Below the pieces are notes generated by a model, which saw only the letters and a list, made by a program, of their open reading frames with translations, did no database searches and was not told where the DNA came from. Shown piece after piece: positions 8,821 to 18,000 of a stretch of 64,000 bases of DNA; positions within the stretch are counted from its first letter, which is position 1; each line of letters starts with the position of its first letter. The translations under genes and the position numbers were made by a program. The DNA lies in assembly GCA_013298715.1 (NCBI GenBank), contig JAAFIQ010000009.1, positions 83,230 through 147,229 on the forward strand, given 5' to 3'. This stretch comes from Bacteroidota bacterium (GTDB taxonomy: Bacteria; Bacteroidota; Bacteroidia; B-17B0; Aurantibacillaceae).

Positions 8821-9849
8821 ATGAAAACAAAAATTCCGTACCTATTAACTTATAGCCGATTAGTAATGGCTGGGTTTTATTTATTAGCAACCTTTACATC
8901 AAGTTTACAAAACAAATTTGTAATTGTTGGCGTTTTAATTGCTGCCATAGTAAGCGATATTTTTGATGGTGTGCTTGCGCGCCGGTGGAAATGCGATACT
9001 GAAAATTTAAGAAAACTTGATAGCAAAATTGATACGATTTTTTGGTTAAGTTTATTGTACCTGCTTGTTGTAAGCCAACGCGATTTTGTTTTACAGCACA
9101 GCATCAAACTTTTTATACTCGTTTTACTCGAAATTTTAGTTCAACTCATAGGTTATTTTAAATTTAACACAACGCTTGCTTTACACACCTACTCTGCAAA
9201 ATTTTGGGCTTTATTATTAGCAGTAACCATAAGTGCATTAGTATTAGGTTACAACGTTACTTTTTTATTTGGGGCATGTTTTGTTTGGGGAATTATTTCC
9301 CAATTGGAGGTGTTGTTAATTATTTTAAAACTTAAAACCTACAAAGTTGACGTGAAATCGATTTATTCATTAATTACTAACCATTCATTTCATAAAAAAT
9401 CTCAGCGAGTAGTTGTTTTCCTATTATTAGGAACTTCTTGTTTAAGTGCACAAATAACCCCACATGGAAATGTTTATGCTGTAGATGAGCCCTCACTATA
9501 TTGGACAGGAACAATTGCAATGTCGGCAATTAACCTAACTACAACCTATTTTAATATGAAAAAATTACGCAAATACGATAAGTACAGATCTAACGCTATC
9601 TTTGGAGCTATGGCAGGCGCTGCACAAACGGTAATTGGATTTTCAAATACAAATATAAAATTCAGAAATGAGTATATACCGAGGAGCATAAACATTGGGA
9701 TAGGTTTAACAACTTTAGTTACAAGTATTGTTAGATTTGCGACTAAAAATCCATCGAAAGAAAATACTTTTACTTTAAATTTTAATTGTTTACGAGACAA
9801 AAAACTGAACTCATCATTAGTTGGATTAACCTATAAAAAACAATTTTAA
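8821..9849 (+). CDS. CDP-alcohol phosphatidyltransferase domain fused to an uncharacterised C-terminal membrane region
   Basis: 342 residues. Residues ~1-180 resemble the CDP-alcohol phosphatidyltransferase fold, an integral-membrane domain that exchanges CMP of CDP-diacylglycerol for an alcohol. The signature D-x2-D-G-x2-A-R is present (DIFDGVLARR, ~42-51), followed at the right distance by LDSKID with the last two Asp. The glycine normally found eight residues after AR is Leu here, so activity or substrate may be altered. After ~190 a second hydrophobic stretch (VVVFLLLGTSCLSAQ) reads like a signal peptide and is followed by ~130 residues with two more membrane-like segments. No known family is recognised there. 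Divergent from the HTH regulator. Confidence 0.7.
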   Translation: MKTKIPYLLTYSRLVMAGFYLLATFTSSLQNKFVIVGVLIAAIVSDIFDGVLARRWKCDTENLRKLDSKIDTIFWLSLLYLLVVSQRDFVLQHSIKLFILVLLEILVQLIGYFKFNTTLALHTYSAKFWALLLAVTISALVLGYNVTFLFGACFVWGIISQLEVLLIILKLKTYKVDVKSIYSLITNHSFHKKSQRVVVFLLLGTSCLSAQITPHGNVYAVDEPSLYWTGTIAMSAINLTTTYFNMKKLRKYDKYRSNAIFGAMAGAAQTVIGFSNTNIKFRNEYIPRSINIGIGLTTLVTSIVRFATKNPSKENTFTLNFNCLRDKKLNSSLVGLTYKKQF

Positions 9850-9854
9850 ACACT

Positions 9855-9933
9855 ATTGTATTAGTTGTTAGAATTTTGATGTGTTTTGTAAGTAAAACTA
9901 ACCATTACCTTTTTTCTAATAAACTAATACAAT
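9855..9933. repeat. 12-bp inverted repeat between convergent genes
   Basis: ATTGTATTAGTT at 9855-9866 is the exact reverse complement of 9922-9933. The right arm covers the last codons and stop of the minus-strand gene at 9924. It could form a long-loop hairpin at the convergent gene ends, but no T-run follows, so terminator function is uncertain. Confidence 0.35.
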
Positions 9934-10493
9934 CTTTTCGCAATTATTTTGCATACGTTGCCAAACACCTGCCCTGGGCTAAACTTGCGCCAATTAAAAT
10001 CATCTAGCTCACCACCCGATATAAAAAAATAGTCTAATCCAGCTCTTTTAAAATCAGTTAAAACATGTTCTCTAAAATTTAATAAAACTATCCAACCATC
10101 ATCGCCGTTATCATCAAACCACTCATCGTAGTAGCTATCATCGCTTGAGTGAAAGTTAAGCACATTCTCCCCAATTAAAATATATTTGTTTATGCCATTT
10201 AAACTAAGCTCATCAACAATATCTCTTTTTAAAAGCATAATATCGTTATTAATTGCATCGTTCCATTCTCCTATAAATTCAATGATGGCATACTTCTCTT
10301 CATAATCAGCAAACAAAATTTTTAAGTACATGGTGTCGCTTGCCATATCATCCCATTGCGGATGAATGTAAAAATTATATATTGTGTTTGTAAATTCTAG
10401 CTCGCTGTACTCCCTTCCATAAAATGGCGAATTTGGGTCTTCACTTGCGTTGTACAAGTGCTGCCAATTATAAAAAGGTTCTATAGTGTGCAT
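9924..10493 (-). CDS. Hypothetical protein (189 aa)
   Basis: Cytoplasmic protein without signal peptide or membrane segment. It is rich in acidic and aromatic residues (DDSYYDEWFDDNGDDGW near 115-130) and has alternating hydrophobic stretches (YAIIEFIGEWNDAINNDIML; YFFISGGELDDFNW) that suggest an alpha/beta fold. I do not recognise the family. It stands alone, convergent with the gene at 8821, and starts about 60 nt beyond the tRNA-Pro gene, separated from it by a terminator. Confidence 0.65.
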   Translation of the reverse strand: MHTIEPFYNWQHLYNASEDPNSPFYGREYSELEFTNTIYNFYIHPQWDDMASDTMYLKILFADYEEKYAIIEFIGEWNDAINNDIMLLKRDIVDELSLNGINKYILIGENVLNFHSSDDSYYDEWFDDNGDDGWIVLLNFREHVLTDFKRAGLDYFFISGGELDDFNWRKFSPGQVFGNVCKIIAKRLY

Positions 10494-10520
10494 AGTTTAT
10501 TTTACAACTAATATAAAAAT

Positions 10521-10553
10521 AAAAAAGCCTTTCACTGATGAAAGACTTTTTTT
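10521..10553 (-). terminator. Rho-independent terminator after tRNA-Pro
   Basis: On the minus strand a stem AAAAAAGTCTTTC / GAAAGGCTTTTTT (one mismatch) closes a short loop and runs into T residues, directly downstream of tRNA-Pro and before the minus-strand gene at 10493. The A and T runs on both sides make it potentially bidirectional. Confidence 0.75.
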
Positions 10554-10555
10554 CG

Positions 10556-10629
10556 TCGGGGTGGCCAGATTCGAACTGACGACCTCCACATCCCAAATGT
10601 GGCGCGATACCGGACTACGCTACACCCCG
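10556..10629 (-). tRNA. tRNA-Pro (anticodon TGG)
   Basis: On the minus strand CGGGGTG pairs with CACCCCG to form the acceptor stem, with discriminator A. The anticodon arm CCACA-TTTGGGA-TGTGG presents TGG, and the T-arm carries TTCGAAT. The 3' CCA is not encoded. Length about 74 nt. Confidence 0.95.
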
Positions 10630-10750
10630 CTATTTATTAAAAATAGGGTGCAAATATACTAGTTTTTTTACTTTTAACAAAAAATCATGCTTTTTTTACT
10701 AAAAATTGTTTAAGCGCACTATCACTCACTTTATGCAAAAAATTTAATTG

Positions 10751-10758
10751 TATCTTTA
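10751..10758 (+). promoter_or_regulatory. Candidate -7 element of guaA
   Basis: TATCTTTA differs from TAnnTTTG only in the last base and lies 7 nt before the guaA ATG at 10766. If active, the mRNA would have almost no leader. Confidence 0.35.
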
Positions 10759-10765
10759 TAGGCTT

Positions 10766-12295
10766 ATGCAAGAGCAAATTTTAATTCTCGATTTTGGTTC
10801 CCAATACACCCAACTTATTGCCCGTCGTTTGCGCGAACTTAATGTGTATTGCGAAATTCATCCATATAATAAATTACCCGAACTTACTTCTACTATAAAA
10901 GGTGTTATACTTTCAGGAAGTCCACATAGTGTGCGCGAAGAGAACCCGCCAAAACCAAATTTAGATAGCATAAAAGGTAAATTACCCTTGTTAGGTGTGT
11001 GCTATGGCGCACAATTTTTAGCACACTTTTATGGTGGCGAAGTTGGTAAATCAAGCTCACGCGAATACGGAAGAGCTAACTTAAGTTTTGTTGATACAAA
11101 TTCTGTTTTACTGAAAAACATTTCTCAAAACTCGCAAGTTTGGATGAGCCATGCCGATACAATATTAGCAACTCCAACAAACTATAAATTAATAGCAAGC
11201 ACACACGATGTAAAATTTGCAGCTTATCAAATTGAAAATGAAAGCACCTTTGGCATTCAATTTCACCCAGAGGTTTATCACAGCAGCGAAGGAACACAAC
11301 TACTTAAAAATTTCGTGTTTGATGTCTGCAAATGCAGCGGTAATTGGACGCCCGATTCATTTATTGATACTACTATTGCCGAATTACGGGCAAAATTAAA
11401 AAACGATAAAGTTATTTTAGGATTAAGTGGCGGTGTTGACAGCAGTGTTGCAGCTATGCTGTTGCACAAAGCAATAGGCACTAATTTACATTGCATTTTT
11501 GTTGATAATGGTTTATTGCGTAAAAATGAATTTGAAAGTGTTTTAGATTCATACAAACACATGGGCTTAAACGTAAAAGGTGTTAATGCAAAAAATAGAT
11601 TTTACGAAACGCTTGCCGGCATTATAGACCCTGAAAAAAAACGCAAGGCCATAGGCAAAATTTTTGTTGATGTATTTGATGATGAAAGCAAATTAATAGA
11701 AAACGCGCAATGGTTAGCGCAAGGTACAATTTATCCTGATGTTATTGAGAGTGTTTCTGTAAAAGGACCTTCGGCAACAATTAAATCGCACCATAATGTT
11801 GGCGGCTTGCCAGATTATATGAAACTACAAGTAGTAGAACCCTTACGTAGTTTGTTTAAAGATGAGGTACGCCGGGTTGGTAAAGCTTTAGGATTAGATG
11901 AAAACATTTTGAACCGTCATCCTTTTCCTGGCCCAGGGTTGGCAATAAGAATTCTTGGAGAGATAACTGAACAGAAAGTAAAAATTTTGCAAGACGTAGA
12001 TGCCATTTTCATTAATGGTTTAAAAGAACATAACCTTTATAAAGATGTGTGGCAAGCAGGCGCAATTTTTTTACCAATACAAAGTGTAGGCGTAATGGGC
12101 GATGAACGCACTTATGAAAACGTAGTTGCACTGCGTGCTGTTAGCAGTACCGATGGAATGACGGCAGATTGGTGCCATTTGCCCTACGAATTTTTAGCCA
12201 AAATTAGTAACGAAATTATTAATAAAGTAAAAGGTGTAAATAGAGTTGTGTACGACATTAGCTCTAAACCACCCGCTACCATTGAATGGGAATAA
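10766..12295 (+). CDS. guaA: GMP synthase (glutamine-hydrolysing)
   Basis: 509 residues from ATG 10766 ([20 protein letters not shown]); an in-frame TTG 18 nt upstream lies beside the candidate promoter and is unlikely to be used. The class-I glutamine amidotransferase domain is at ~1-190, with nucleophile Cys79 in LLGVCYGAQ and the His/Glu pair in FGIQFHPEV. The ATP-pyrophosphatase domain begins near 205 with the PP-loop [11 protein letters not shown], and the C-terminal dimerisation domain ends in [12 protein letters not shown], the usual terminus. It converts XMP to GMP with glutamine and ATP in purine synthesis. Length and motifs are standard. Confidence 0.97.
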   Translation: MQEQILILDFGSQYTQLIARRLRELNVYCEIHPYNKLPELTSTIKGVILSGSPHSVREENPPKPNLDSIKGKLPLLGVCYGAQFLAHFYGGEVGKSSSREYGRANLSFVDTNSVLLKNISQNSQVWMSHADTILATPTNYKLIASTHDVKFAAYQIENESTFGIQFHPEVYHSSEGTQLLKNFVFDVCKCSGNWTPDSFIDTTIAELRAKLKNDKVILGLSGGVDSSVAAMLLHKAIGTNLHCIFVDNGLLRKNEFESVLDSYKHMGLNVKGVNAKNRFYETLAGIIDPEKKRKAIGKIFVDVFDDESKLIENAQWLAQGTIYPDVIESVSVKGPSATIKSHHNVGGLPDYMKLQVVEPLRSLFKDEVRRVGKALGLDENILNRHPFPGPGLAIRILGEITEQKVKILQDVDAIFINGLKEHNLYKDVWQAGAIFLPIQSVGVMGDERTYENVVALRAVSSTDGMTADWCHLPYEFLAKISNEIINKVKGVNRVVYDISSKPPATIEWE

Positions 12296-12341
12296 AACAT
12301 TCAAACAGTTAAAATTAACACATAAATTATAATCAACAACT

Positions 12342-14036
12342 TTGAAACAAATCAAAATAGCAAACTACTTTCTGACCTTCATTAGCTTTTTGTTGATGAA
12401 TAGCATTATTGCTCAAACAAAATCCAGCAACATTCAAACCATCGATGGAAGAAAATACTTCATTCATTTAATTGAAAAAGGTCAAAGCTTGTACTCCATT
12501 TCAAAACTATACAATGTTAGTTTGGATGACATTTATAAAGTAAATCCTGAAGTAAAAAATGGAACAAAAAGCGGACAAGAAATTAAGATTCCGCTTGCAA
12601 CGAATTTAGCAGTAACGTCAACAACCAGCAACACGCAACCAATTACAACTAACTTTTTACCCGACACAAATTTGTACAAATGTCATAAAGTAGAAAAAGG
12701 GCAAACACTTTATTCTATTTTAAAAAAGTATAATGTTACTGAAAAAGAAATTACTGCAATAAACCCAGGCTTTACAAGTAGCATTAAGGAAGGTCAGCTG
12801 ATTGCAATTTCTAAGAAAGAAAAAAATGCTTTACAAGTAACGTCTTCAAATGTAATTTCAGAAACTAAACCCAGCTTGACTTTGAATACAAACACAGCAA
12901 CTACACTAGTTAATAAAACCGAAAAAGGTGCTTATACATTTGCGTTAATGTTACCTTTTAAATTTGATCAGGTACTGAATTTAGACATGAACGAATTAGC
13001 AAAAAATAAAACAAATTTTCCACCTGCATCTGCCTTTGCAATTGACTTTTACTCTGGCTTTAAAAGTATCATAGATTCATTATCTAGCAATAGTTTCGAG
13101 ATTAACCTAGAAGTTTATGATATAGATGAAAAAGATTCGCTTAAACTAGCACAACTTATAAACGATGAGAAATTTAAAAAATCTGATTTCATTGTTGGAC
13201 CATGGTACCCATCAGGATTTAAAGTAATTTCACAGAAAGCAAAAGAATTAAATATTCCAATTATCTCTCCAACAACTCAACAGAACAAAATTTTATTCAA
13301 CAATCCCTTAGCTTCAAAAACTAATCCATCTCAATTTACTTTGCTAGAATTACTGGCCGATTACTGCGTTGACTCGTTGCTCGCTCAAGGCTCAAACGTT
13401 TTGTTACTCAGCGCTAATGAAAAAGATGTAAAAGAAGTTGGTTATGTAAAAGCATTTAAAAAATACTACAATGATAAAATAAAAGCATTATCAAAACCTT
13501 TAAAAGATACGATTACTAGTGTTAGAGCACTTGCTGGTGTAAAAGCAGCTCACAAAACAGGAATTAAAAATGTAGTTGTAAGTTTAAGCAATAACCAAGT
13601 TTTTTTAGCTGATTTCTGCACACAACTCGCAATTTACTCCGAGAAAAAAGATATACAGTTATGTAGTTGGCAATCAAACACGCTATTGGATAATGTTGAT
13701 CAAGAATATTTGAATCAATTGCAATACACATTTGCACATCAATACAATATTTTAAACACAAGTGCCTACAACAATTTAATTAGTAACTACAAGGCGCAAC
13801 AAGGCGCATCACCTAGCGAATATTTTTTTATTGGTGCGGATATTGCAAGCTATTATCTACAAAATTTAAAACTAAATGGCCCAAATTTTATAAATAATTT
13901 AAACACCTTACCAATGGAACTTGGCTACTGTAAATTTATGTTTGCAAGGCCTGATGCCAATACTGGCTTTGATAACAGAGGTGGTTTTATTTTTAAGTAC
14001 AACAATTTTAAAGTTGTAAAAACTGGATGGAAATAA
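12342..14036 (+). CDS. LysM-repeat protein with periplasmic-binding-protein-like (type 1) domain
   Basis: 564 residues, TTG start at 12342. A signal peptide (FLTFISFLLMNSIIAQ) is followed by two LysM modules at ~42-85 (LIEKGQSLYSISKLYNVSLD) and ~112-157 (VEKGQTLYSILKKYNVTEKE), which in the family bind peptidoglycan. From ~200 a type-1 periplasmic-binding fold follows (YTFALMLPFKF, DFIVGPWYPSGFK, NIPIISPTTQQN), as in amino-acid receptor proteins. No transporter genes are nearby, so envelope attachment or sensing is as likely as transport. It overlaps hemF by 10 nt, so the two are probably co-translated. Confidence 0.8.
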   Translation: MKQIKIANYFLTFISFLLMNSIIAQTKSSNIQTIDGRKYFIHLIEKGQSLYSISKLYNVSLDDIYKVNPEVKNGTKSGQEIKIPLATNLAVTSTTSNTQPITTNFLPDTNLYKCHKVEKGQTLYSILKKYNVTEKEITAINPGFTSSIKEGQLIAISKKEKNALQVTSSNVISETKPSLTLNTNTATTLVNKTEKGAYTFALMLPFKFDQVLNLDMNELAKNKTNFPPASAFAIDFYSGFKSIIDSLSSNSFEINLEVYDIDEKDSLKLAQLINDEKFKKSDFIVGPWYPSGFKVISQKAKELNIPIISPTTQQNKILFNNPLASKTNPSQFTLLELLADYCVDSLLAQGSNVLLLSANEKDVKEVGYVKAFKKYYNDKIKALSKPLKDTITSVRALAGVKAAHKTGIKNVVVSLSNNQVFLADFCTQLAIYSEKKDIQLCSWQSNTLLDNVDQEYLNQLQYTFAHQYNILNTSAYNNLISNYKAQQGASPSEYFFIGADIASYYLQNLKLNGPNFINNLNTLPMELGYCKFMFARPDANTGFDNRGGFIFKYNNFKVVKTGWK

Positions 14037-14944
14037 CCAAAAATAATATTTCTGATTGGTTAAAAAATTTACAAACGCATATTTGTAATGAACTTTCTAA
14101 CGCAGATGGCTTAACTGAATTTACTTTGGAGTCTTGGACACGCGATGAAGGCGGCGGTGGCATTACACGAATTTTAAATGAGGGAAATATTATAGAAAAA
14201 GGCGGTGTACTTTTTAGTGCAGTGTATGGTAAAGCACCTGATTTCTTATTTAAAGAAAAAGCTCATAGCGAACTTAATACCTTTGATACAGATCTTCAGT
14301 TTTATGCCACTGGTGTATCAATAGTTATTCATCCTAAAAATCCAATGGTGCCTATTATTCACATGAACATTCGGTATTTTGAAATGAGTAATGGAACAAA
14401 ATGGTTTGGAGGAGGAATAGATTTAACACCGCATTACGTGAATGAAGATGATGCGCAATTTTTTCATACCCAACTAAAAAACGTTTGCGATACACACCAT
14501 AAAAATTATTATACGGAATTTAAACAACAAGCCGACGATTATTTTTTTATTAAACACCGTAATGAAACACGCGGTATAGGTGGCATTTTTTTTGATAGAT
14601 TAAATTCAAACGAAGAAATGACATTTGAACAAAATTTCTCATTTTGGCAAGATGTGGGTTTAGCCTTCGCACCAATTTATACTGAACTAATTAAACGCAA
14701 TAAAAATAAATCTTTTACCGCTGAAAATAAACAATGGCAATTACTGCGCCGTGGCAGGTATGTAGAGTTTAATTTAATTTACGACAAAGGCACGCAGTTT
14801 GGTTTGCAAACGAATGGAAGAGTAGAAAGTATTTTAATGAGTCTACCAAAATTTGCAAGTTGGGAATACAACTTTAAGCCAAAATTGAATTCGTTAGAAG
14901 AAAAAACATTACATCTCCTTGTAAAAAACATTAATTGGGCTTAG
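14027..14944 (+). CDS. hemF: Oxygen-dependent coproporphyrinogen III oxidase
   Basis: 305 residues, the usual length. Recognisable segments are SWTRDEGGGGITRIL near the N-terminus, VIHPKNPMVPIIHMNIRYFE, WFGGGIDLTPHYVNEDDAQF, RGIGGIFFDRLN, and the C-terminal WQLLRRGRYVEFNLIYDKGT with LMSLPKFASWEYN. It decarboxylates coproporphyrinogen III to protoporphyrinogen IX using O2 in heme synthesis, which fits an organism with an ACIII respiratory chain. Its start lies inside the end of the LysM gene, and a strong terminator follows. Confidence 0.96.
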   Translation: MEITKNNISDWLKNLQTHICNELSNADGLTEFTLESWTRDEGGGGITRILNEGNIIEKGGVLFSAVYGKAPDFLFKEKAHSELNTFDTDLQFYATGVSIVIHPKNPMVPIIHMNIRYFEMSNGTKWFGGGIDLTPHYVNEDDAQFFHTQLKNVCDTHHKNYYTEFKQQADDYFFIKHRNETRGIGGIFFDRLNSNEEMTFEQNFSFWQDVGLAFAPIYTELIKRNKNKSFTAENKQWQLLRRGRYVEFNLIYDKGTQFGLQTNGRVESILMSLPKFASWEYNFKPKLNSLEEKTLHLLVKNINWA

Positions 14945-14994
14945 ATTTTTCAGAATAATTTCAGTGTATTTGTAGGCTAAAAGTATGATAAAGC

Positions 14995-15031
14995 AAAAAC
15001 GGTCTTATACTCGTTATAAGACCGTTTTTTT
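14995..15031. terminator. Bidirectional terminator between hemF and the T9SS protein gene
   Basis: A near-perfect stem AAAAACGGTCTTATA / TATAAGACCGTTTTT with a 4-6 nt loop has an A-run on the left and a T-run on the right. It serves convergent genes ending at 14944 (+) and 15045 (-). Confidence 0.9.
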
Positions 15032-15044
15032 AATGTTAGACGGG

Positions 15045-18000
15045 TTATTTTGTAACTATTAATTTAGCAACACGTTTTACGTTAGCGTCACTTTCAATAT
15101 TCACTAAATAAATACCAGCCGGTAAGTTTGCAGTTTCTAGTGTGAATGAAGTTTCACCAGAATATAACTTGCCTAAATTATTGCTTAAAATGGCTTTGCC
15201 CGTTAAATCCAATACCGCAACTCGTGCAGTTTCTCCATCTTTGCTATTAAACAAAATAGTGGCGTTGCTTGAAGTAGGATTAGGGAAAATTGACAAATTA
15301 GTCTCGTATGCTTTTCCTAAGCTATTATCTTCGACCCCTACTACAAATGGTTTTGAGAAATCTCTATTTGTCCAAACACCTCTACCACCTGTTGCTAGGT
15401 ATATTTGACCTGAGTTGTAGCAATCCCAAGGATTCAAAACTTGTTGCTTAATATCAAACACCTGTAAGCGAGGCAATGGCGTGCTCCCGTCAGAGGCCAA
15501 TGCCCATGTAGCTGTACCTGAAGTAACATCGTTTGTGCCATAAAGCCCGTCATTGGTTCCAACTAATAACTTTTTATTATCATCTTTCTCAAAAATAGAG
15601 CAGTAGGTGTTAATTCTAGTACCAGGAGGCACTGGATTAACAGAACCAGTTTTGTTTTGGAAATTAATGTTACTGAAGTTTGAAGTTCGAATATTATTTG
15701 AAGATAATAACACAATAGTATCATTACTTGAACCATCAAATGTTAAAGCCATTGTATTATCGTTATTAGTAATTGCAATGCTACGTATAGGTTTTGTAAA
15801 AGTTCCCAAAAGCGTTGTTCTGTAAGGTGAGCGCGGATTTGGAGTATTACTTCCTGTTACCGTATAAGTAGGCGGTGCAATTGTGTTGCTGAAAGTAAAA
15901 ATACCTGAGTGTAATTTTCCACCGTAGCATAAGGCTGTGGAATCCATTATGGTAAATAAATTATTTACCCTGTAAAGTTTATTATCCGATGTAGCATAGT
16001 ACAATTCTCTACCAAATTTACCCCACTCTAATAAAGTAACTGAACCTGTTATAGCAATAGTGCTATTTGTTGACACACCATTGGCGTCGCAGGTTAATGC
16101 GTTATTTCTACTTACTAGTACATGGCTCATTGGATCGTTTAAGTTTAAAGCATTTCTTGAAACATAAACACCATTATTTCCTCCATTCCCGTATGCGTAA
16201 GCTAATTTACAAGAAATATCTGTAGCAATTTTTACCCTTGGGTTATTTGAATAAAACTGAGGTGAGTTGTATCCAGCAGTATAAACTGTTTGAGTAGGTA
16301 AACTTGGTGTTGCTGTTCTGTTAGGCGCCGCTTGAGTATTACCTGATAAAGAAACTACTGTGTAGGAACCAACGGCAAGATTATTGAAAACTGGACTTGA
16401 TTGGTTGATATTTCCTGGATTTAAAACATAACTGGCGGTATTGATTGTAGAAAAAGAAATACTTGAGTTAGTCCCGCTACTTCCAGCAATTGTATAAGTT
16501 GTTGATGAAGTAACTGTATTTGCTGAGATTGTAAAGTTTGGATTGGTTTGTGTAATATTTCCGGGCAATAAGGTATAAGATGGAGCAATTGTACCTTGAC
16601 TGGCAGGAACCGAAGTAGTGATTACGTAATTTAGTGGCAATGCCGTATAGTTAAATGAACTACCTGTTGTAATAACGGTATAATTACTTTGAGTTGATGG
16701 TCTAACCGTGAAATTCGGGGTAGCTTGTCCTTGAGATTGTCCGAATGAATTAATTATCGTGAATGAAGGACTATTAATTGTTAAACTAGATGGTTGAAGC
16801 GCAGTGAGCACAAATGGGAAACCTGTAGCTCCAAGTTTCCATCTTAAACTGCCGGTGTTGTCTAAAGCTGTGGATGTATTAGTGTTAGTTAAAATGGTCT
16901 TGAAAACTCTAGCATTGTTAGAAATACTGTTATCAGCAACAAATACAGAATCTCCAGCCTTATATTTATAAAAAACTGTAGCAAAAACGCGGTAATAACC
17001 TGCTACATCAATACTCGTTGAAAATGTGGTTTTATTTGCAAATGGAGGACTTGTATAAGTTACTGTGATAAGGTCTGTTTTAGTATTGTCGTTAACAACA
17101 ATACTACTTGAGGCTGAATTTACCGGGCCAAAATAATTCACACCTGAAATTGCTGCAGAGGTAGTCGTATAAGCTGAAGGGATTGAAATGAAAATATCTT
17201 TTTTATCAGAGGCACTAAATGGAGTTTGAACTTGTGAAGGTGTAAGAGGTAAATTCACAGTCGCGGTTCTAATAACTACACTATCAATTTTCGCAAATCT
17301 ATTCGGTCTATTTGCAGAGAAACTAAATGTGGCTTGTGTGGTTAAGTTTGCAACGGTTTGGATAGAGGCTTGAAATCTAACAGTATCATTATAAAATACT
17401 GCTGAATCTGGAGTTCCAATAGAATTAACTTGTCCATAATTTTCCCACAATTTAAAAGGAGTACCAGTAAGATTGTAATTAGTATTCGCAAAATCAGCCA
17501 CGGTTTGGTTGGAAGTTTGTCTTAAGAATTTTTTTATGTCAGGTTCAGTTGATCTAATATCAGCGGTTTGATAAATAACACCGTTTGAGGTACTAAACAT
17601 TACAGCGTTTGGCAATAGTTTAGAATATTCAGCCGCATAAACATCACCACTTACAAAGTTCAATTCTTTTGTTACATTGGGGTAATTTCCGCTAAAATAA
17701 TTTACACCGCTCCCATTTGTACCACCTACAAAACCTGAATATGGTGTGTAAGTTGCACTGGCACTATTTCCGCCAACTCCTAAAGGATAGCGCTCAACTG
17801 CAACTGAATTGTATTGGCCTGTAATAATCCCGTTATAAAAAGGTTGAAAAGATAAGCAATTATCAACAGACCGGTAAATCCCTGCATCTGTTATAAAATA
17901 ATAACGAGAAATTGCATTTCCTGAGGTAACAAACTGTAAATCGTGTACATTTTCGTGCAAATATAACGGTATATTACTAACTAAACTGTTTCCTAATTTT

